Part shown: positions 25,822 through 34,852 of the stretch, piece by piece | How the letters are laid out: each line of letters begins with the position of its first letter | Position numbering within the stretch: the stretch's first letter is position 1 | Assembly (NCBI RefSeq): GCF_028290025.1 | Contig: NZ_JAQGKQ010000066.1 | Coordinates: 27,471-91,470 of the forward strand | DNA: 64,000 bases | From: Cypionkella sp. | Lineage (GTDB): Bacteria; Pseudomonadota; Alphaproteobacteria; Rhodobacterales; Rhodobacteraceae | Direction: 5' to 3' | Program-made: the position numbers and the translations under genes | The notes under the pieces: model-generated | The model's input: the letters and a program-made list of their open reading frames with translations, nothing else | The model's database searches: none | Told to the model about the DNA's origin: nothing

Positions 25822-26160
25822 CTATTCTTTTTCCATCGTGCATTGCAGCGGGTGCTGGTGACGCCGCGCGAAATCCATTACCTGCGCTACTTTGGTCTCG
25901 GCGATCTCGTAAGAGAACACCCCGACCACTGCCAGACCTTTTTTGTGAACCGCCAACATAATCTCAAAACTCTGCGCATGGTTCAGGCCGAAAAATCGTT
26001 CGAGAATATGCACGACAAATTCCATCGGCGTGTAATCATCGTTGAGAAGCATCACCTTATACAGCGGTGGTCGCTCGGTCTTCGACTTGGTTTTGGTCAG
26101 AATAGAGGTATCATTGCCGGGGCCACTAGGCTCATCGGACATCGTGGGATCAGTGGACAT
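25822..26160 (-). CDS. clpS: ATP-dependent Clp protease adaptor ClpS
   Basis: A 112-residue ClpS with a flexible acidic/polar N-terminus (about 1-28) and the folded adaptor domain [20 protein letters not shown]...HILERFF, followed by [19 protein letters not shown]. ClpS binds N-degron substrates and hands them to ClpAP. The NDDYTPM loop and the hydrophobic pocket residues are intact. The start is ambiguous: ATGs at 26160 and 26142 both lack clear ribosome sites, and the longer frame to 26952 is only a shadow of the opposite-strand HAD gene. No clpA is adjacent. Confidence 0.92.
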   Translation of the reverse strand: MSTDPTMSDEPSGPGNDTSILTKTKSKTERPPLYKVMLLNDDYTPMEFVVHILERFFGLNHAQSFEIMLAVHKKGLAVVGVFSYEIAETKVAQVMDFARRHQHPLQCTMEKE

Positions 26161-26307
26161 CGTAGAAGTAGCCGGGCCAGCAATGAGTTTCACGCGGATA
26201 AGCTCCGTTTGGCAGATTCGAAATTTCGGTTGCACTGCTCCAATATAGCGCATTTCTGCCTTGCGAAAAGACCCTGAGCTTGAATGATATGCGCGGCGGA
26301 GGATGGA

Positions 26308-27015
26308 ATGCTGACAACGATAGGTTTTGACGCGGATGACACGCTTTGGCAGAACGAAAGTTTCTTTCGGCTGACGCAGGATCGCTTCACCAATCTGCTG
26401 GCCGACTACGCCGAAGCCGACGCTTTGCATGATCAGCTTATCGCAGCAGAGCGGCGCAATTTGGGACATTACGGCTTTGGCGTCAAAGGCTTCACGCTGT
26501 CGATGATCGAAACTGCGATTGAGATTACTGAAGGGCGGGTGCCCTCGCTGGTGATTGCCGAGATCATGGCGGCGGGGCGTGAAATGCTGGAGCATCCGAT
26601 TGAGCTGCTGCCACATGCCTATGCGACGGTGAAAGCCTTGGCGGCTAGTCACCGGGTGGTGCTTATCACCAAGGGTGATTTGCTGGATCAGGAACGCAAG
26701 CTGGCGCAATCGGGCTTGGGTGATTTGTTCCACGCGGTTGAGATCGTGTCGGATAAGACGGCGAAAGCCTACTCGGCGATTTTCGCCCGTCATGGCACTG
26801 GCGCGGATCAGGCGCTGATGGTCGGTAACTCGCTGAAATCGGATGTGATTCCTGCGCTGGCTGCGGGAGCGTATGGGGTGCATATCCCGCACGGTTTGAC
26901 TTGGGCGCTGGAACACGCCGATGCCCCAACGGGGGAGCACCGGTTCCACCACCTAAACCACCTTGGCGAACTGCCCGATCTTGTGGAGATTCTGCGGGAG
27001 ACACACAATGTATAG
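26308..27015 (+). CDS. HAD-superfamily hydrolase
   Basis: A 235-residue haloacid-dehalogenase-like phosphatase: motif [10 protein letters not shown] (about 6-14), motif II VLITKGD, motif III Lys in VSDKTAKAY, motif [12 protein letters not shown]. The cap is helical (C1 type). In this family small phosphorylated metabolites are the usual substrates; none can be named. The ATG at 26308 is correctly spaced after GGAGGA. It faces clpS across about 148 bases and is followed by a weak hairpin at 27063-27088. Confidence 0.88.
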   Translation: MLTTIGFDADDTLWQNESFFRLTQDRFTNLLADYAEADALHDQLIAAERRNLGHYGFGVKGFTLSMIETAIEITEGRVPSLVIAEIMAAGREMLEHPIELLPHAYATVKALAASHRVVLITKGDLLDQERKLAQSGLGDLFHAVEIVSDKTAKAYSAIFARHGTGADQALMVGNSLKSDVIPALAAGAYGVHIPHGLTWALEHADAPTGEHRFHHLNHLGELPDLVEILRETHNV

Positions 27016-27062
27016 CGTGCAAGCAGATATTTCGGCATATAAACCACAGTTTAAAAAGCCCG

Positions 27063-27088
27063 GAAGCCCTTTAAGGATAAGGGGTTTT
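27063..27088 (+). terminator. Probable terminator after HAD gene
   Basis: GAAGCCCTTT then AAGGGGTTTT form an imperfect stem with TTTT at 27085-27088, about 50 bases after the stop. The remaining gap to 27166 should hold the promoter of the next gene, but no clear boxes are visible. Confidence 0.45.
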
Positions 27089-27166
27089 CCAGAATCGAAG
27101 GCTGTGTTAGCGTTTTGGCAAGCAGAACAAAGCCTCCGTTTAATGAGGGGCAGATGAGGCAGTAAA

Positions 27167-28744
27167 ATGGGCAAATCGACAGCATGCCAAGTGGGGCAGT
27201 ATGTCCGTCATTTTCTAATATTGGCAGCACTCAGCGTCGTTGCGGCCTGTTCCGGCCCGCAAGAATCCAAAGCAGCGCCCTACGCCGCGTATGTGATGGA
27301 CGCGCGCACGGGTGAGACGCTGTATTCCGAGAACGCCGACACCCGGCTGCATCCAGCTTCGTTGACCAAGATGATGACGCTTTACATCACGTTCTCCGAG
27401 ATTGAGGCGGGCAATGTCTCGCTGGATACCATGATCACCGTGTCGAAAACTGCAGCCGCACAGCCGCCATCGCGGTTGGGGTTGAAGGCGGGGCAGAAAA
27501 TCCAGCTGCGCTACCTGATCCGGGCGGCGGCGGTGAAATCTGCCAATGATGCGGCGGCGGCGATTGGCGATTATTTTGAGGGTACGCCCGAGAAATGGGG
27601 CGCTCGGATGACGCGCACGGCTAAGCAACTCGGCATGAAAAACTCGACGTTCAAGAATGCCAATGGGCTGACTGCGAAGGGGCACCTTTCGACGGCGCAT
27701 GATATGTCGATCATGGGGCGGCATCTATTCTACGATTATCCGCAGTATTACAACATCTTCTCGCGTCGCAGTACCGATGCGGGGATGGCAAAGGTCGCCA
27801 ACACCAACCGCAAGTTCCTTGACGCATACAAAGGTGCGGATGGCATCAAGACCGGCTACACGGGCCCGGCTGGCTTTAACCTGACGGCTTCAGCAGAGCG
27901 CGATGGCGTGCGGATCATTGCGACGGTGTTTGGCGGTACTTCGACCCCGATGCGGAATGCCAAGATGACGGAGTTGCTTGATCTCGGCTTCCGCAAAGCC
28001 AAGCATGGCGCGGTGGCGAACCCGCCAGTGGCGCCGGCTTATAACGCCGATCAAGAGCTTATTGCGCAGGCGGCTGAGCAGGCGGACGATCCGAACGCGA
28101 TGGAAGTCGAAGGCGGCGGCGGTCCGGCGAAAACCATTCGTCTGGTGATGGCGGTTTCAAGCTCGCCGCGTCCATCGGCACGGCCGTTGCGTGAAGTCGT
28201 AGCGCCTGTTGATCTTGCCGCGGCGGATCAGGCAGTGAATGCGATGGCAAACGACATCGCTGGCGCGTTGGCCGAAGCCACCGCAGAGCCCGCACCGGAT
28301 TCGCTTGAAGCGCAGGCGGTTGAACTGGCTGGCCTTGCAGCCCCGGCGGAACTGTCGATCTCTGCCGCAGCCGCCAATCCACAAGCGGTGCAACTGATCT
28401 CTGCCCCGGCGAAGCCTAAGCACAAAGCGCCGATCTATGATGATGCCACCGTCGTCGCCGAAGTTGAGCCTGCGGCTGAGGAAGTCGTGACCAATATCTC
28501 AACCTCGGGAGGCAAGGGCTACGGCATCAATATCGGACGGTTTAACAGCTATGGCGAGGCGGATCGGGTGCTGATGAAAACCCTGCTGACCGAGAATGCT
28601 ACGTTGAGCGATGCTTTGCGCAAGGTTGTGCAAAAGAGCGGCGGGTTTGATGCGAACTTCCTTGGGCTTAGCCAGAAAGAGGCTGATCTCGCCTGTCGTC
28701 GGCTGCAAGCGCGTGGTGTGACCTGCTTTACGATGGGGTCGTAA
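27167..28744 (+). CDS. D-alanyl-D-alanine carboxypeptidase (S11) with C-terminal SPOR-like domain
   Basis: A 525-residue penicillin-binding protein of the DacA/DacF group that trims the terminal D-Ala of peptidoglycan stem peptides. After a signal peptide (possible lipobox VAAC, Cys28) the S11 domain (about 36-290) has the serine motif SLTK (Ser65, Lys68), SAN (125-127) and KTG (228-230). A long Ala/Pro/Glu-rich linker (about 290-445) leads to a C-terminal domain of about 75 residues resembling SPOR (YGINIGRFNSYGEADRVL), which in other proteins binds denuded glycan strands at division sites. The FAH-family gene starts directly after the stop. Confidence 0.92.
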   Translation: MGKSTACQVGQYVRHFLILAALSVVAACSGPQESKAAPYAAYVMDARTGETLYSENADTRLHPASLTKMMTLYITFSEIEAGNVSLDTMITVSKTAAAQPPSRLGLKAGQKIQLRYLIRAAAVKSANDAAAAIGDYFEGTPEKWGARMTRTAKQLGMKNSTFKNANGLTAKGHLSTAHDMSIMGRHLFYDYPQYYNIFSRRSTDAGMAKVANTNRKFLDAYKGADGIKTGYTGPAGFNLTASAERDGVRIIATVFGGTSTPMRNAKMTELLDLGFRKAKHGAVANPPVAPAYNADQELIAQAAEQADDPNAMEVEGGGGPAKTIRLVMAVSSSPRPSARPLREVVAPVDLAAADQAVNAMANDIAGALAEATAEPAPDSLEAQAVELAGLAAPAELSISAAAANPQAVQLISAPAKPKHKAPIYDDATVVAEVEPAAEEVVTNISTSGGKGYGINIGRFNSYGEADRVLMKTLLTENATLSDALRKVVQKSGGFDANFLGLSQKEADLACRRLQARGVTCFTMGS

Positions 28745-29425
28745 ATGGCCTTCGTGCTCCGGCCTGCTGCTGTGCCTTCGGTGGCGGTGGCGGGCCGTAG
28801 CGACCGTTTTGCGGTGCGGCGGATTTTCTGCGTCGGGCGCAACTATGCCGAACATGCGCGGGAAATGGGCCATGACCCAAACGCCGAGCCGCCGTTTTTC
28901 TTTACCAAGCCCGCAGATGCGGTGATCGATTCGGGGGCAGTTGTGCCCTACCCTGCTGCCACCGCCGATCTGCATCACGAGGCGGAACTGGTTGTGGCTT
29001 TGGGTGGCTCGGGGGCCGCTGTCTCGGAAGATCAGGCGTTGGCGTTGATCTGGGGCTATGGCGCGGGCAACGATCTGACCCGCCGCGATTTGCAGGCCGA
29101 GGCGAAAGCCGCGCGCAGACCGTGGGACATGGCGAAGGGTTTTGACAATTCGGCGGTCGTTGGGGCGCTGCGGCCTGGCAGCCAAGGTGTGCCGCAGGGG
29201 CGCATTCGGTGTTTGGTCGATGGCAAAATCACGCAGCACGCCGATCTGGCCGAGATGATTTGGCCGGTGGCTGGTATTATTTCGCATCTGTCGCGGTTGG
29301 TTAGGTTGCAGGCGGGTGATCTAATCTTCACCGGGACGCCTGCGGGGGTTGGCCCGATTGGGCGCGGGCAGGTTTGCGAAGTGCAGATTGACGGGCTGGA
29401 GCCTGCGACTGTGCGCTTCCTTTAA
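28745..29425 (+). CDS. Fumarylacetoacetate hydrolase-family protein
   Basis: A 226-residue FAH-domain enzyme: FCVGRNYAEHAREMG, PPFFFTKPADAV, the metal-binding HHEAELVVALG, GYGAGNDLTRRDLQ and the C-terminal IFTGTPAGVGPI. Family members hydrolyse or decarboxylate acyl-pyruvates (fumarylpyruvate, acylpyruvate) or oxaloacetate with Mg2+. The exact reaction is not set. Its ATG follows the preceding TAA without a gap, so it is probably translated from the same mRNA as the carboxypeptidase gene, an unusual partnership without obvious metabolic sense. Confidence 0.88.
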   Translation: MAFVLRPAAVPSVAVAGRSDRFAVRRIFCVGRNYAEHAREMGHDPNAEPPFFFTKPADAVIDSGAVVPYPAATADLHHEAELVVALGGSGAAVSEDQALALIWGYGAGNDLTRRDLQAEAKAARRPWDMAKGFDNSAVVGALRPGSQGVPQGRIRCLVDGKITQHADLAEMIWPVAGIISHLSRLVRLQAGDLIFTGTPAGVGPIGRGQVCEVQIDGLEPATVRFL

Positions 29426-29527
29426 GTCTTATCCCGCTGGGAGAACGTTGCGCTTTAAGGCAAGTTTAGACGTATTTTGCACAACATCTTGTGTCTCGTC
29501 GTAATCTGTGGCGCGATTCCGTGCAGG

Positions 29528-30490
29528 TTATCCGGCGTGGATTAAACCACGTGGAGCTGCGGCCCTGCGCAGGCGGTCGTTGATGGCGCGGCCTAGGCCA
29601 TTTTCCGGGATTGCTGCTATTGAAATACGGCCGCCCTGCCCTGCCAAATGATCAGCCTCGCGCAGCATGTGGAACAGGTTTGCGGCGGCTTCGATGAGAT
29701 CGGCGCTGGGTGACAGGTTCAGATCGGCCACGCCCGCGCCAAAGCCCAAGCGCACTTCGCCCGGATTGGCGGTTTCGGCATTCAGTCGCACCGACGCAGC
29801 GGGCGCGTAGTGCGACGCCAACTGGCCCGGAGCGTTGGGTTTTCCAGAATTGCCGCCCATGGCAAGCGGGCCGAGCAAAGCCTCTAGCCGTTCCAGAGAA
29901 ACTCCGCCCGGACGCAGCAAGGCAGGCGCACCAAGCAGCCCCAGGATGGTCGATTCCACCCCCACGGCACAAGCGCCACCGTCGAGCACCGCAGCGATTC
30001 GCCCGGACAACCCCTCTAGCACGTGCGCGGCGCGGGTTGGCGAGACCCGGCCCGAGGGATTGGCGGAGGGTGCTGCGAGAGGGCCACCGAACGCACGCAG
30101 CAAAGCTTGCGCTACGGGATGTGCTGGCACACGAATCGCCACCGAATCCAGATCAGCCGTCACCAGTGGTGACAGGCCCGCATCGACGCGCAACGGCAGC
30201 ACCAGCGTGAGCGGACCGGGCCAAAACGCCGCAGCCACCGCTTCGGCTTGCACGTCAAATACAGCGAATGCGCGCGCCGCGTCCAAATCCGGCACATGCA
30301 CGATCAACGGGTTGAACCTTGGCCGGGCTTTGGCGTCGAAAATCCGCGCGACCGCCAGATCGGATCGAGCGTCACCGCCTAGGCCGTAAACGGTCTCGGT
30401 TGGAAACGCGACAAGCCCCTGCGCGCCCAAGATTTGAGCGGCACGGGCTATGCCTTCGGGCAGGGCAGTAAGGGTCTCAGTTTTGTTCAT
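29528..30490 (-). CDS. L-threonylcarbamoyladenylate synthase, Sua5 type
   Basis: A 320-residue Sua5: a YrdC/TsaC catalytic domain (about 12-200) with FPTETVYGLGGDA, KARPRFNPLIVHV, and APSANPSGRVSPT, plus the extra C-terminal Sua5 domain that follows the PGQLASHYAPA linker. It makes threonylcarbamoyl-AMP from threonine, bicarbonate and ATP for the tRNA modification t6A. TsaB, another subunit of the same pathway, is encoded at 55133. It stands alone between the FAH gene and the acyl-CoA dehydrogenase. Confidence 0.94.
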   Translation of the reverse strand: MNKTETLTALPEGIARAAQILGAQGLVAFPTETVYGLGGDARSDLAVARIFDAKARPRFNPLIVHVPDLDAARAFAVFDVQAEAVAAAFWPGPLTLVLPLRVDAGLSPLVTADLDSVAIRVPAHPVAQALLRAFGGPLAAPSANPSGRVSPTRAAHVLEGLSGRIAAVLDGGACAVGVESTILGLLGAPALLRPGGVSLERLEALLGPLAMGGNSGKPNAPGQLASHYAPAASVRLNAETANPGEVRLGFGAGVADLNLSPSADLIEAAANLFHMLREADHLAGQGGRISIAAIPENGLGRAINDRLRRAAAPRGLIHAG

Positions 30491-30554
30491 GTTCTATGAC
30501 GTAACGTCGGGCTTGATGCTCGGGGCGGCAAGACTAATCATTGGAGGGTGGCTA

Positions 30555-30589
30555 ACGATGTGAAGATCGGGTTTACGATGTGAAGATCG
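30555..30589 (+). promoter_or_regulatory. Tandem direct repeat upstream of acyl-CoA dehydrogenase
   Basis: ACGATGTGAAGATCG occurs twice, at 30555-30569 and 30575-30589, a 20-base period (about two helical turns). It lies 53-87 bases before the start of the acyl-CoA dehydrogenase gene, where a regulator binding side by side could act. It could also be a simple recent duplication. Confidence 0.4.
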
Positions 30590-30641
30590 CCCGTTTACGC
30601 CCGATCCCGGCCTTTGCCAAGCCGCCTGCCCGGAGTTTGCT

Positions 30642-32336
30642 ATGCCCTACCGCGCGCCGCTGTCTGAGTTCACTTTTCTGCTGGATGTGGTCGGCTTTGC
30701 CGAGGTCGCGGCCACGGATCGCTTTGCCGAGGCCAGCCCTGACACGGTTGCCGCGATCCTTTCGGAAGCGGGAAAGCTGTGCGAAACCCTGACGCCGTTG
30801 AACCGTGCGGGCGACAAGCATCCGGCGCGGCTGGAAAATGGCGTGGTGCGGACCTCGCCGGGTTTTGCGGAAGGCTATCGCGCGATTGCGACGGGTGGTT
30901 GGGTCGGCATGAGCGCATCGCCGGAATTTGGCGGCATGGGCTTGCCGATTTCGGTGACCACTTGCGTCAACGATATGATGGGCTCGGCGTGTCTTGCGTT
31001 GCAGTTGAACCCGCTGATGACGCAAGGGCAGATCGAAGCGTTGGAGCATCATGCGTCTGACGCGTTGAAATCGATGTATATTCCGAAGCTGGTGTCAGGC
31101 GAATGGTGCGGCACGATGAACCTGACGGAGTCGCAAGCGGGTTCTGACGTCGGGGCGGTGCGGACGAAGGCCGAGGCTTTGGGCGATGGGACTTATGCCA
31201 TCACCGGGCAGAAGATTTTCATCTCATGGGGCGATAACGATTTCTCGGGCAATGTCTGCCATCTGGTGCTGGCGCGTTTGCCGGATGGGCCGGAGGGCAC
31301 CAAGGGTATCAGTCTGTTTATGGTGCCAAAGATGATCCCGGATGCGGATGGCAACCCCGGCGCGCGCAATACTCTGCATGTGGTGAGTTTGGAGCATAAG
31401 TTGGGCCTGCATGGATCGCCGACCGCCGTGATGCAGTATGATGCGGCGCAGGGTTGGCTGATCGGCGAGCCGCATAAGGGCATGGCCGCGATGTTCACCA
31501 TGATGAACAACGCGCGGCTGGGCGTCGGGATGCAGGGTGTGGCGGTGGCCGAAGCAGCGTTTCAGCAGGCGTTGAGCTATGCGATGGACCGCAAGCAGGG
31601 GAGAACTCCGCTGGGATCGGGTGCGATCATTGACCACGCGGATGTGCGCCGGATGTTGGCAGAGATGAAGGCGGAGGTGTTCAGCGCGCGGGCGATTGGG
31701 CTGGCTTGTGCAGTGGCGATTGATATGGCGCGGGCTACCGGCTCGGCGGAGTGGCAGGCGCGTGCGGCTTTGCTGACGCCGATTGCCAAGGCTTATGGCA
31801 CCGATACGGGGTGCGAGGTGGCGCATTTGGGCGTGCAAGTGCATGGCGGCATGGGATTTATCGAGGAAACCGGTGCGGCGCAGTTTTCGCGTGATGTGCG
31901 GGTGACGGCGATATACGAAGGCACCAATGGTATTCAGGCGATGGATCTGGTGGCGCGCAAGATGATGGATCATGGCGAGGCGGCGTATCGATTGTTCGAT
32001 GAGGTGCAGGCGGCGGCTGAGATGGCGCGCGGCAAGCATCCTGATCTGGCCGGTGCGGTGTGGATCTCGGCTGAGGCGATGCGGGAGGCGACCGAGGGTT
32101 TGATCGCGATGCCGCTGCAAGATCGGTTTGCCGGGGCTGCACCGTATCTGCGCGCGTTTGCGCGGGTATTGGGCGGGCATTTTCATTTGAAATCGGCGCT
32201 GGCCGATCCGGGGCGGTTGGCGTTGGCGGAGTTTGCGACTAAGCGGCTGCTGCCGGAATATGCTTCGTTACTGGCGCAGGTGCGTGAGGGTGCGGCGGGG
32301 CTTTATGCGCTGACGCCTGAGGCGCTTTCGGCGTGA
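30642..32336 (+). CDS. Acyl-CoA dehydrogenase, DmdC-like long form
   Basis: A 564-residue acyl-CoA dehydrogenase, longer than the usual 380-residue type because of an N-terminal domain (1-80) and a C-terminal AcylCoA_DH_C-like region (about 470-564). Core motifs include CGTMNLTESQAGSDVGAVRT, FISWGDND, and GGMGFIEETGAAQFSRDVRV followed by IYEGTNGIQAMDL. This long form includes DmdC, which oxidises 3-methylmercaptopropionyl-CoA in DMSP demethylation, but also paralogues of other specificity. The dmdB and dmdD genes are absent here, so the substrate is open. It overlaps the metallo-hydrolase gene by four bases. Confidence 0.88.
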   Translation: MPYRAPLSEFTFLLDVVGFAEVAATDRFAEASPDTVAAILSEAGKLCETLTPLNRAGDKHPARLENGVVRTSPGFAEGYRAIATGGWVGMSASPEFGGMGLPISVTTCVNDMMGSACLALQLNPLMTQGQIEALEHHASDALKSMYIPKLVSGEWCGTMNLTESQAGSDVGAVRTKAEALGDGTYAITGQKIFISWGDNDFSGNVCHLVLARLPDGPEGTKGISLFMVPKMIPDADGNPGARNTLHVVSLEHKLGLHGSPTAVMQYDAAQGWLIGEPHKGMAAMFTMMNNARLGVGMQGVAVAEAAFQQALSYAMDRKQGRTPLGSGAIIDHADVRRMLAEMKAEVFSARAIGLACAVAIDMARATGSAEWQARAALLTPIAKAYGTDTGCEVAHLGVQVHGGMGFIEETGAAQFSRDVRVTAIYEGTNGIQAMDLVARKMMDHGEAAYRLFDEVQAAAEMARGKHPDLAGAVWISAEAMREATEGLIAMPLQDRFAGAAPYLRAFARVLGGHFHLKSALADPGRLALAEFATKRLLPEYASLLAQVREGAAGLYALTPEALSA

Positions 32337-33361
32337 GCAATGCCATTCATCATCCGTGGGATGTGCCGCCTGCGGAAGGCGAAGCCATTGAAATAGCGAT
32401 AAATATTCTCTGGATACGTCTGCCGCTGCCGATGGCCTTGGATCACGTCAACGTTTATGCGCTGGACGATGGCGATGGTTGGACACTGGTGGATACTGGT
32501 ATGTCCAGCCGGAAGACCAAGACGATTTGGGATAAGCTGATCGCCGGGCCTTTGGCGGGCAAGCCGGTGCGGCGGTTGATTGTTACTCATCACCACCCCG
32601 ACCATATCGGCCTTGCGGGCTGGTTTCAGGCGAAGGGGGTCGAGCTGATCACCACGCGCACCGCTTGGCTTTACGCTCGGATGTTGGTGTTGGATGAGCA
32701 GGCGGTGCCCACGGCGGAATCGCTGCTATTTTATCAACGCGCTGGGGTCGATGCCGAGATGCGGGCGCAGAAGGCCGCCGAGCGTCCATTCAATTTTTCT
32801 GATGTAGTCGATGCGATGCCGCAGGGTTTCACCCGGATTGCCGAGGGCGATATTCTGACCGCAGGCGGGCGGCGTTGGCTGGTGCGGTTGGGGCAAGGCC
32901 ATGCGCCGGATCATGCGACGTTGTGGAGCATGGATGACCACCTGATTATCGGCGGCGATCAGCTTCTGCCCGGTATTTCGGCAAATATCGGCGTCTACCC
33001 GACCGAGCCTGACGCCGACCCCTTAGGCGAATGGCTGGACAGCACGCGCAGTTTTGCGCCATTCGCGCGGCTTGATCACCTCGTTTTGCCGGGTCACAAA
33101 CTGCCGTTCACCGGGTTGCCGTTTCGGTTGATCCAGATGGCCGAGAACCATGAAAGCGCGCTGCTGCGCTTGCTTACCCACCTGAAAACTCCGCACACCG
33201 CCGCGCAGTGTTTTGTGCCCTTGTTCAAGCGCGAGATCATCGGCTCGCAGCATGGATTGGCTTTGGTTGAGGCTTTGGCGCATCTCAATTATCTCTTGAA
33301 GCGAGGCAGCGTTTCGCGTTTTCTTGATGCTGATGGGGCCTGGGTCTGGCAGGCCGGATAA
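32333..33361 (+). CDS. MBL-fold metallo-hydrolase
   Basis: A 342-residue metallo-beta-lactamase-fold protein with the metal site THHHPDHIG (His86, His88, Asp90, His91), a further His in GHAPDHATLW, the bridging Asp in IIGGDQLLP, and LPGHKLPF as the last ligand. The C-terminal 100 residues form a helical extension typical of the group annotated as beta-lactamase-like next to acyl-CoA dehydrogenases. The GTG start at 32333 overlaps the upstream stop, so it should be co-translated. A thioesterase-like role in the same acyl-CoA pathway is plausible but inferred. Confidence 0.9.
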   Translation: MSNAIHHPWDVPPAEGEAIEIAINILWIRLPLPMALDHVNVYALDDGDGWTLVDTGMSSRKTKTIWDKLIAGPLAGKPVRRLIVTHHHPDHIGLAGWFQAKGVELITTRTAWLYARMLVLDEQAVPTAESLLFYQRAGVDAEMRAQKAAERPFNFSDVVDAMPQGFTRIAEGDILTAGGRRWLVRLGQGHAPDHATLWSMDDHLIIGGDQLLPGISANIGVYPTEPDADPLGEWLDSTRSFAPFARLDHLVLPGHKLPFTGLPFRLIQMAENHESALLRLLTHLKTPHTAAQCFVPLFKREIIGSQHGLALVEALAHLNYLLKRGSVSRFLDADGAWVWQAG

Positions 33362-33370
33362 GGAGGGCAG

Positions 33371-33856
33371 ATGTCAAAATCGGACAAAAAAGCCAAAGCT
33401 GCGCCGCCGAAAATTGCCACCGAGCCGCGGGCGCACGCAGTTCAGGCCGATCCCACCGCGCCGCCAACTGCTGAGCAACAGCCGCTACCCGATGCTTTGA
33501 AAAACCGCCCGGTGGCTCAGAAAAGCCCGGCGGAATGGGCGTATGAGCGGATCATCCTTTATATCCGCAACTTTGAAAGCCAGCTCAACGCCCAGCAGGA
33601 GATTGCGATGGGCTTCGCGGGGTCAGAGGCTGGTATCCTGAAGATAGAAGGTCTGGGGTTCTTCGATCCCGATTTGCTGACGTTTTATGGCCGCGATGAG
33701 GATGGGGTGAAAACTCAACTAATTCAGCACGTTAGCCAACTTTCGGTGATGCTGCGCGCCATCCCGAAAGCGACACCAGAACAGCCGCCCATTCGCATCG
33801 GCTTTCGGCTGGCAACCGGCTGGATGGGTGGCGAGTCTGGCGACGGCTCGGCGTAA
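33371..33856 (+). CDS. Conserved protein, probably DUF6173
   Basis: A 161-residue protein with a disordered Lys/Ala/Pro-rich first 50 residues, then a conserved globular part: SPAEWAYERIILYIRNFE, LNAQQEIAMGFAGSEAG, GFFDPDLLTFYGRDEDG and TQLIQHVSQLSVMLRAIPK. I recognise this as the DUF6173 pattern from Rhodobacteraceae genomes; function is unknown. It has no signal peptide or membrane segment, and sits nine bases after the metallo-hydrolase gene, so it may share its mRNA. Confidence 0.75.
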   Translation: MSKSDKKAKAAPPKIATEPRAHAVQADPTAPPTAEQQPLPDALKNRPVAQKSPAEWAYERIILYIRNFESQLNAQQEIAMGFAGSEAGILKIEGLGFFDPDLLTFYGRDEDGVKTQLIQHVSQLSVMLRAIPKATPEQPPIRIGFRLATGWMGGESGDGSA

Positions 33857-33950
33857 GTCACAGTCATGAGATTGGCTGATCGTGCCCCCGTGACAGCCGG
33901 GAATGAATGAGATATTGGCAAGACAACACCAAGTCGAAAGGGACTCTCAA

Positions 33951-34085
33951 ATGGCCGAACACAAACCGGGCAGCATGGATACTCGGGTGCAGGAAAAAAC
34001 TTTCGCGGGCTTTATCCGCATGGCAACCTGGGGAGCGATCATCGCTGTCGCCGTCTTGGTTTTTATGGCACTTGCCAACGCCTGA
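33951..34085 (+). CDS. aa3-type cytochrome c oxidase subunit IV
   Basis: A 44-residue single-span protein: a short N-terminal stretch with HKPGSMDTRVQEKTFAGF, then one membrane helix. This is the small bacterial COX4_pro_2 subunit found with aa3 oxidases of Paracoccus and Rhodobacter. It stabilises the oxidase complex but is not needed for catalysis. The ATG at 33951 follows AAAGGGA. The large oxidase subunits are not in this window, as is usual for this gene. Confidence 0.88.
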   Translation: MAEHKPGSMDTRVQEKTFAGFIRMATWGAIIAVAVLVFMALANA

Positions 34086-34195
34086 TTTGAGCGGTTCGTG
34101 TCAATGAACCACTACCTACCACCGCAATAACGCAGTTTTCCGATGCTTAGGCTCCCGTGGAAACCCCAAAATCGCTTCAGCACCGGAATTGTAAA

Positions 34196-34810
34196 ATGAA
34201 CTTCAAAGCCTTTGCCGTTCTGGCGCTTTTTGCGCTGTCTGCCTGCGGGGGCGACAACAAATGGGCGACCGATGCACAAATGGCGGCTCCTTCAGCGCAT
34301 TTTGTGGCCGAACCGCCGCGTACCATCACCTTGTTCACGGTGCAAAGCACGCGCAACGGCTCGGGCGCGCATTCGGGACTGCTGATCAACGCCTCGGAAC
34401 AGGTGATGTTTGATCCGGCGGGCACTTGGTATCACCCTTATCTGCCCGAGCGTGGCGATGTGCATTATGGCGTGACGCCTCGAATGGTCAGCTTTTACAT
34501 CGACTACCATGCGCGTGAGACTTTCAACGTGATCGAGCAAACCGTTGTGGTGACGCCGGAAGTCGCAGAATTGGTCAAGCAGCGGGCGGAAGCTTATGGC
34601 TCGGTGCCGAGCGCGCAATGTGCGCATTCGGTGTCGTCGATCCTGCACGGCGTCCCGGGCTTTGAGGCAATCGGCAACACCTGGTATCCGAACAAGTTGA
34701 TGAAAGAGTTTGCGCAGTTGCCCGGTGTGACACGCAAGCTGATCACCGATGATGATGCCGACAACAATCACGGTGTGATTATGAAGCAAGTTGGTGAAGT
34801 TACGCAGTAA
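34196..34810 (+). CDS. Lipoprotein with probable permuted papain-like (NlpC/P60-type) fold
   Basis: A 204-residue exported protein with lipobox LSAC (Cys17). The mature part has a histidine in GSGAHSGLLI (His59) before a cysteine at the start of a helix in AQCAHSVSSIL (Cys142). That His-then-Cys order is what circularly permuted papain-fold (LRAT/YiiX-like) hydrolases show. I do not recognise a named family. It might be a cell-wall or lipid-directed amidase or thioesterase, but this is inference. The ATG at 34196 is chosen because it starts the signal peptide. A clear terminator follows. Confidence 0.72.
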   Translation: MNFKAFAVLALFALSACGGDNKWATDAQMAAPSAHFVAEPPRTITLFTVQSTRNGSGAHSGLLINASEQVMFDPAGTWYHPYLPERGDVHYGVTPRMVSFYIDYHARETFNVIEQTVVVTPEVAELVKQRAEAYGSVPSAQCAHSVSSILHGVPGFEAIGNTWYPNKLMKEFAQLPGVTRKLITDDDADNNHGVIMKQVGEVTQ

Positions 34811-34816
34811 GACCCG

Positions 34817-34844
34817 AAGCCGCGCCGTCGTAGCGCGGCTTTTG
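34817..34844 (+). terminator. Rho-independent terminator after lipoprotein gene
   Basis: AGCCGCGC (34818-34825) pairs with GCGCGGCT (34833-34840), followed by a short T run, seven bases after the stop. Confidence 0.9.
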
Positions 34845-34852
34845 TCTGCCGC

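Noticed and set aside
26161..26952. N-terminal extension of the clpS frame over 260 residues
   Set aside because: It lies antisense to a clear HAD hydrolase gene and has no ClpS homology; the adaptor domain starts near 26100.
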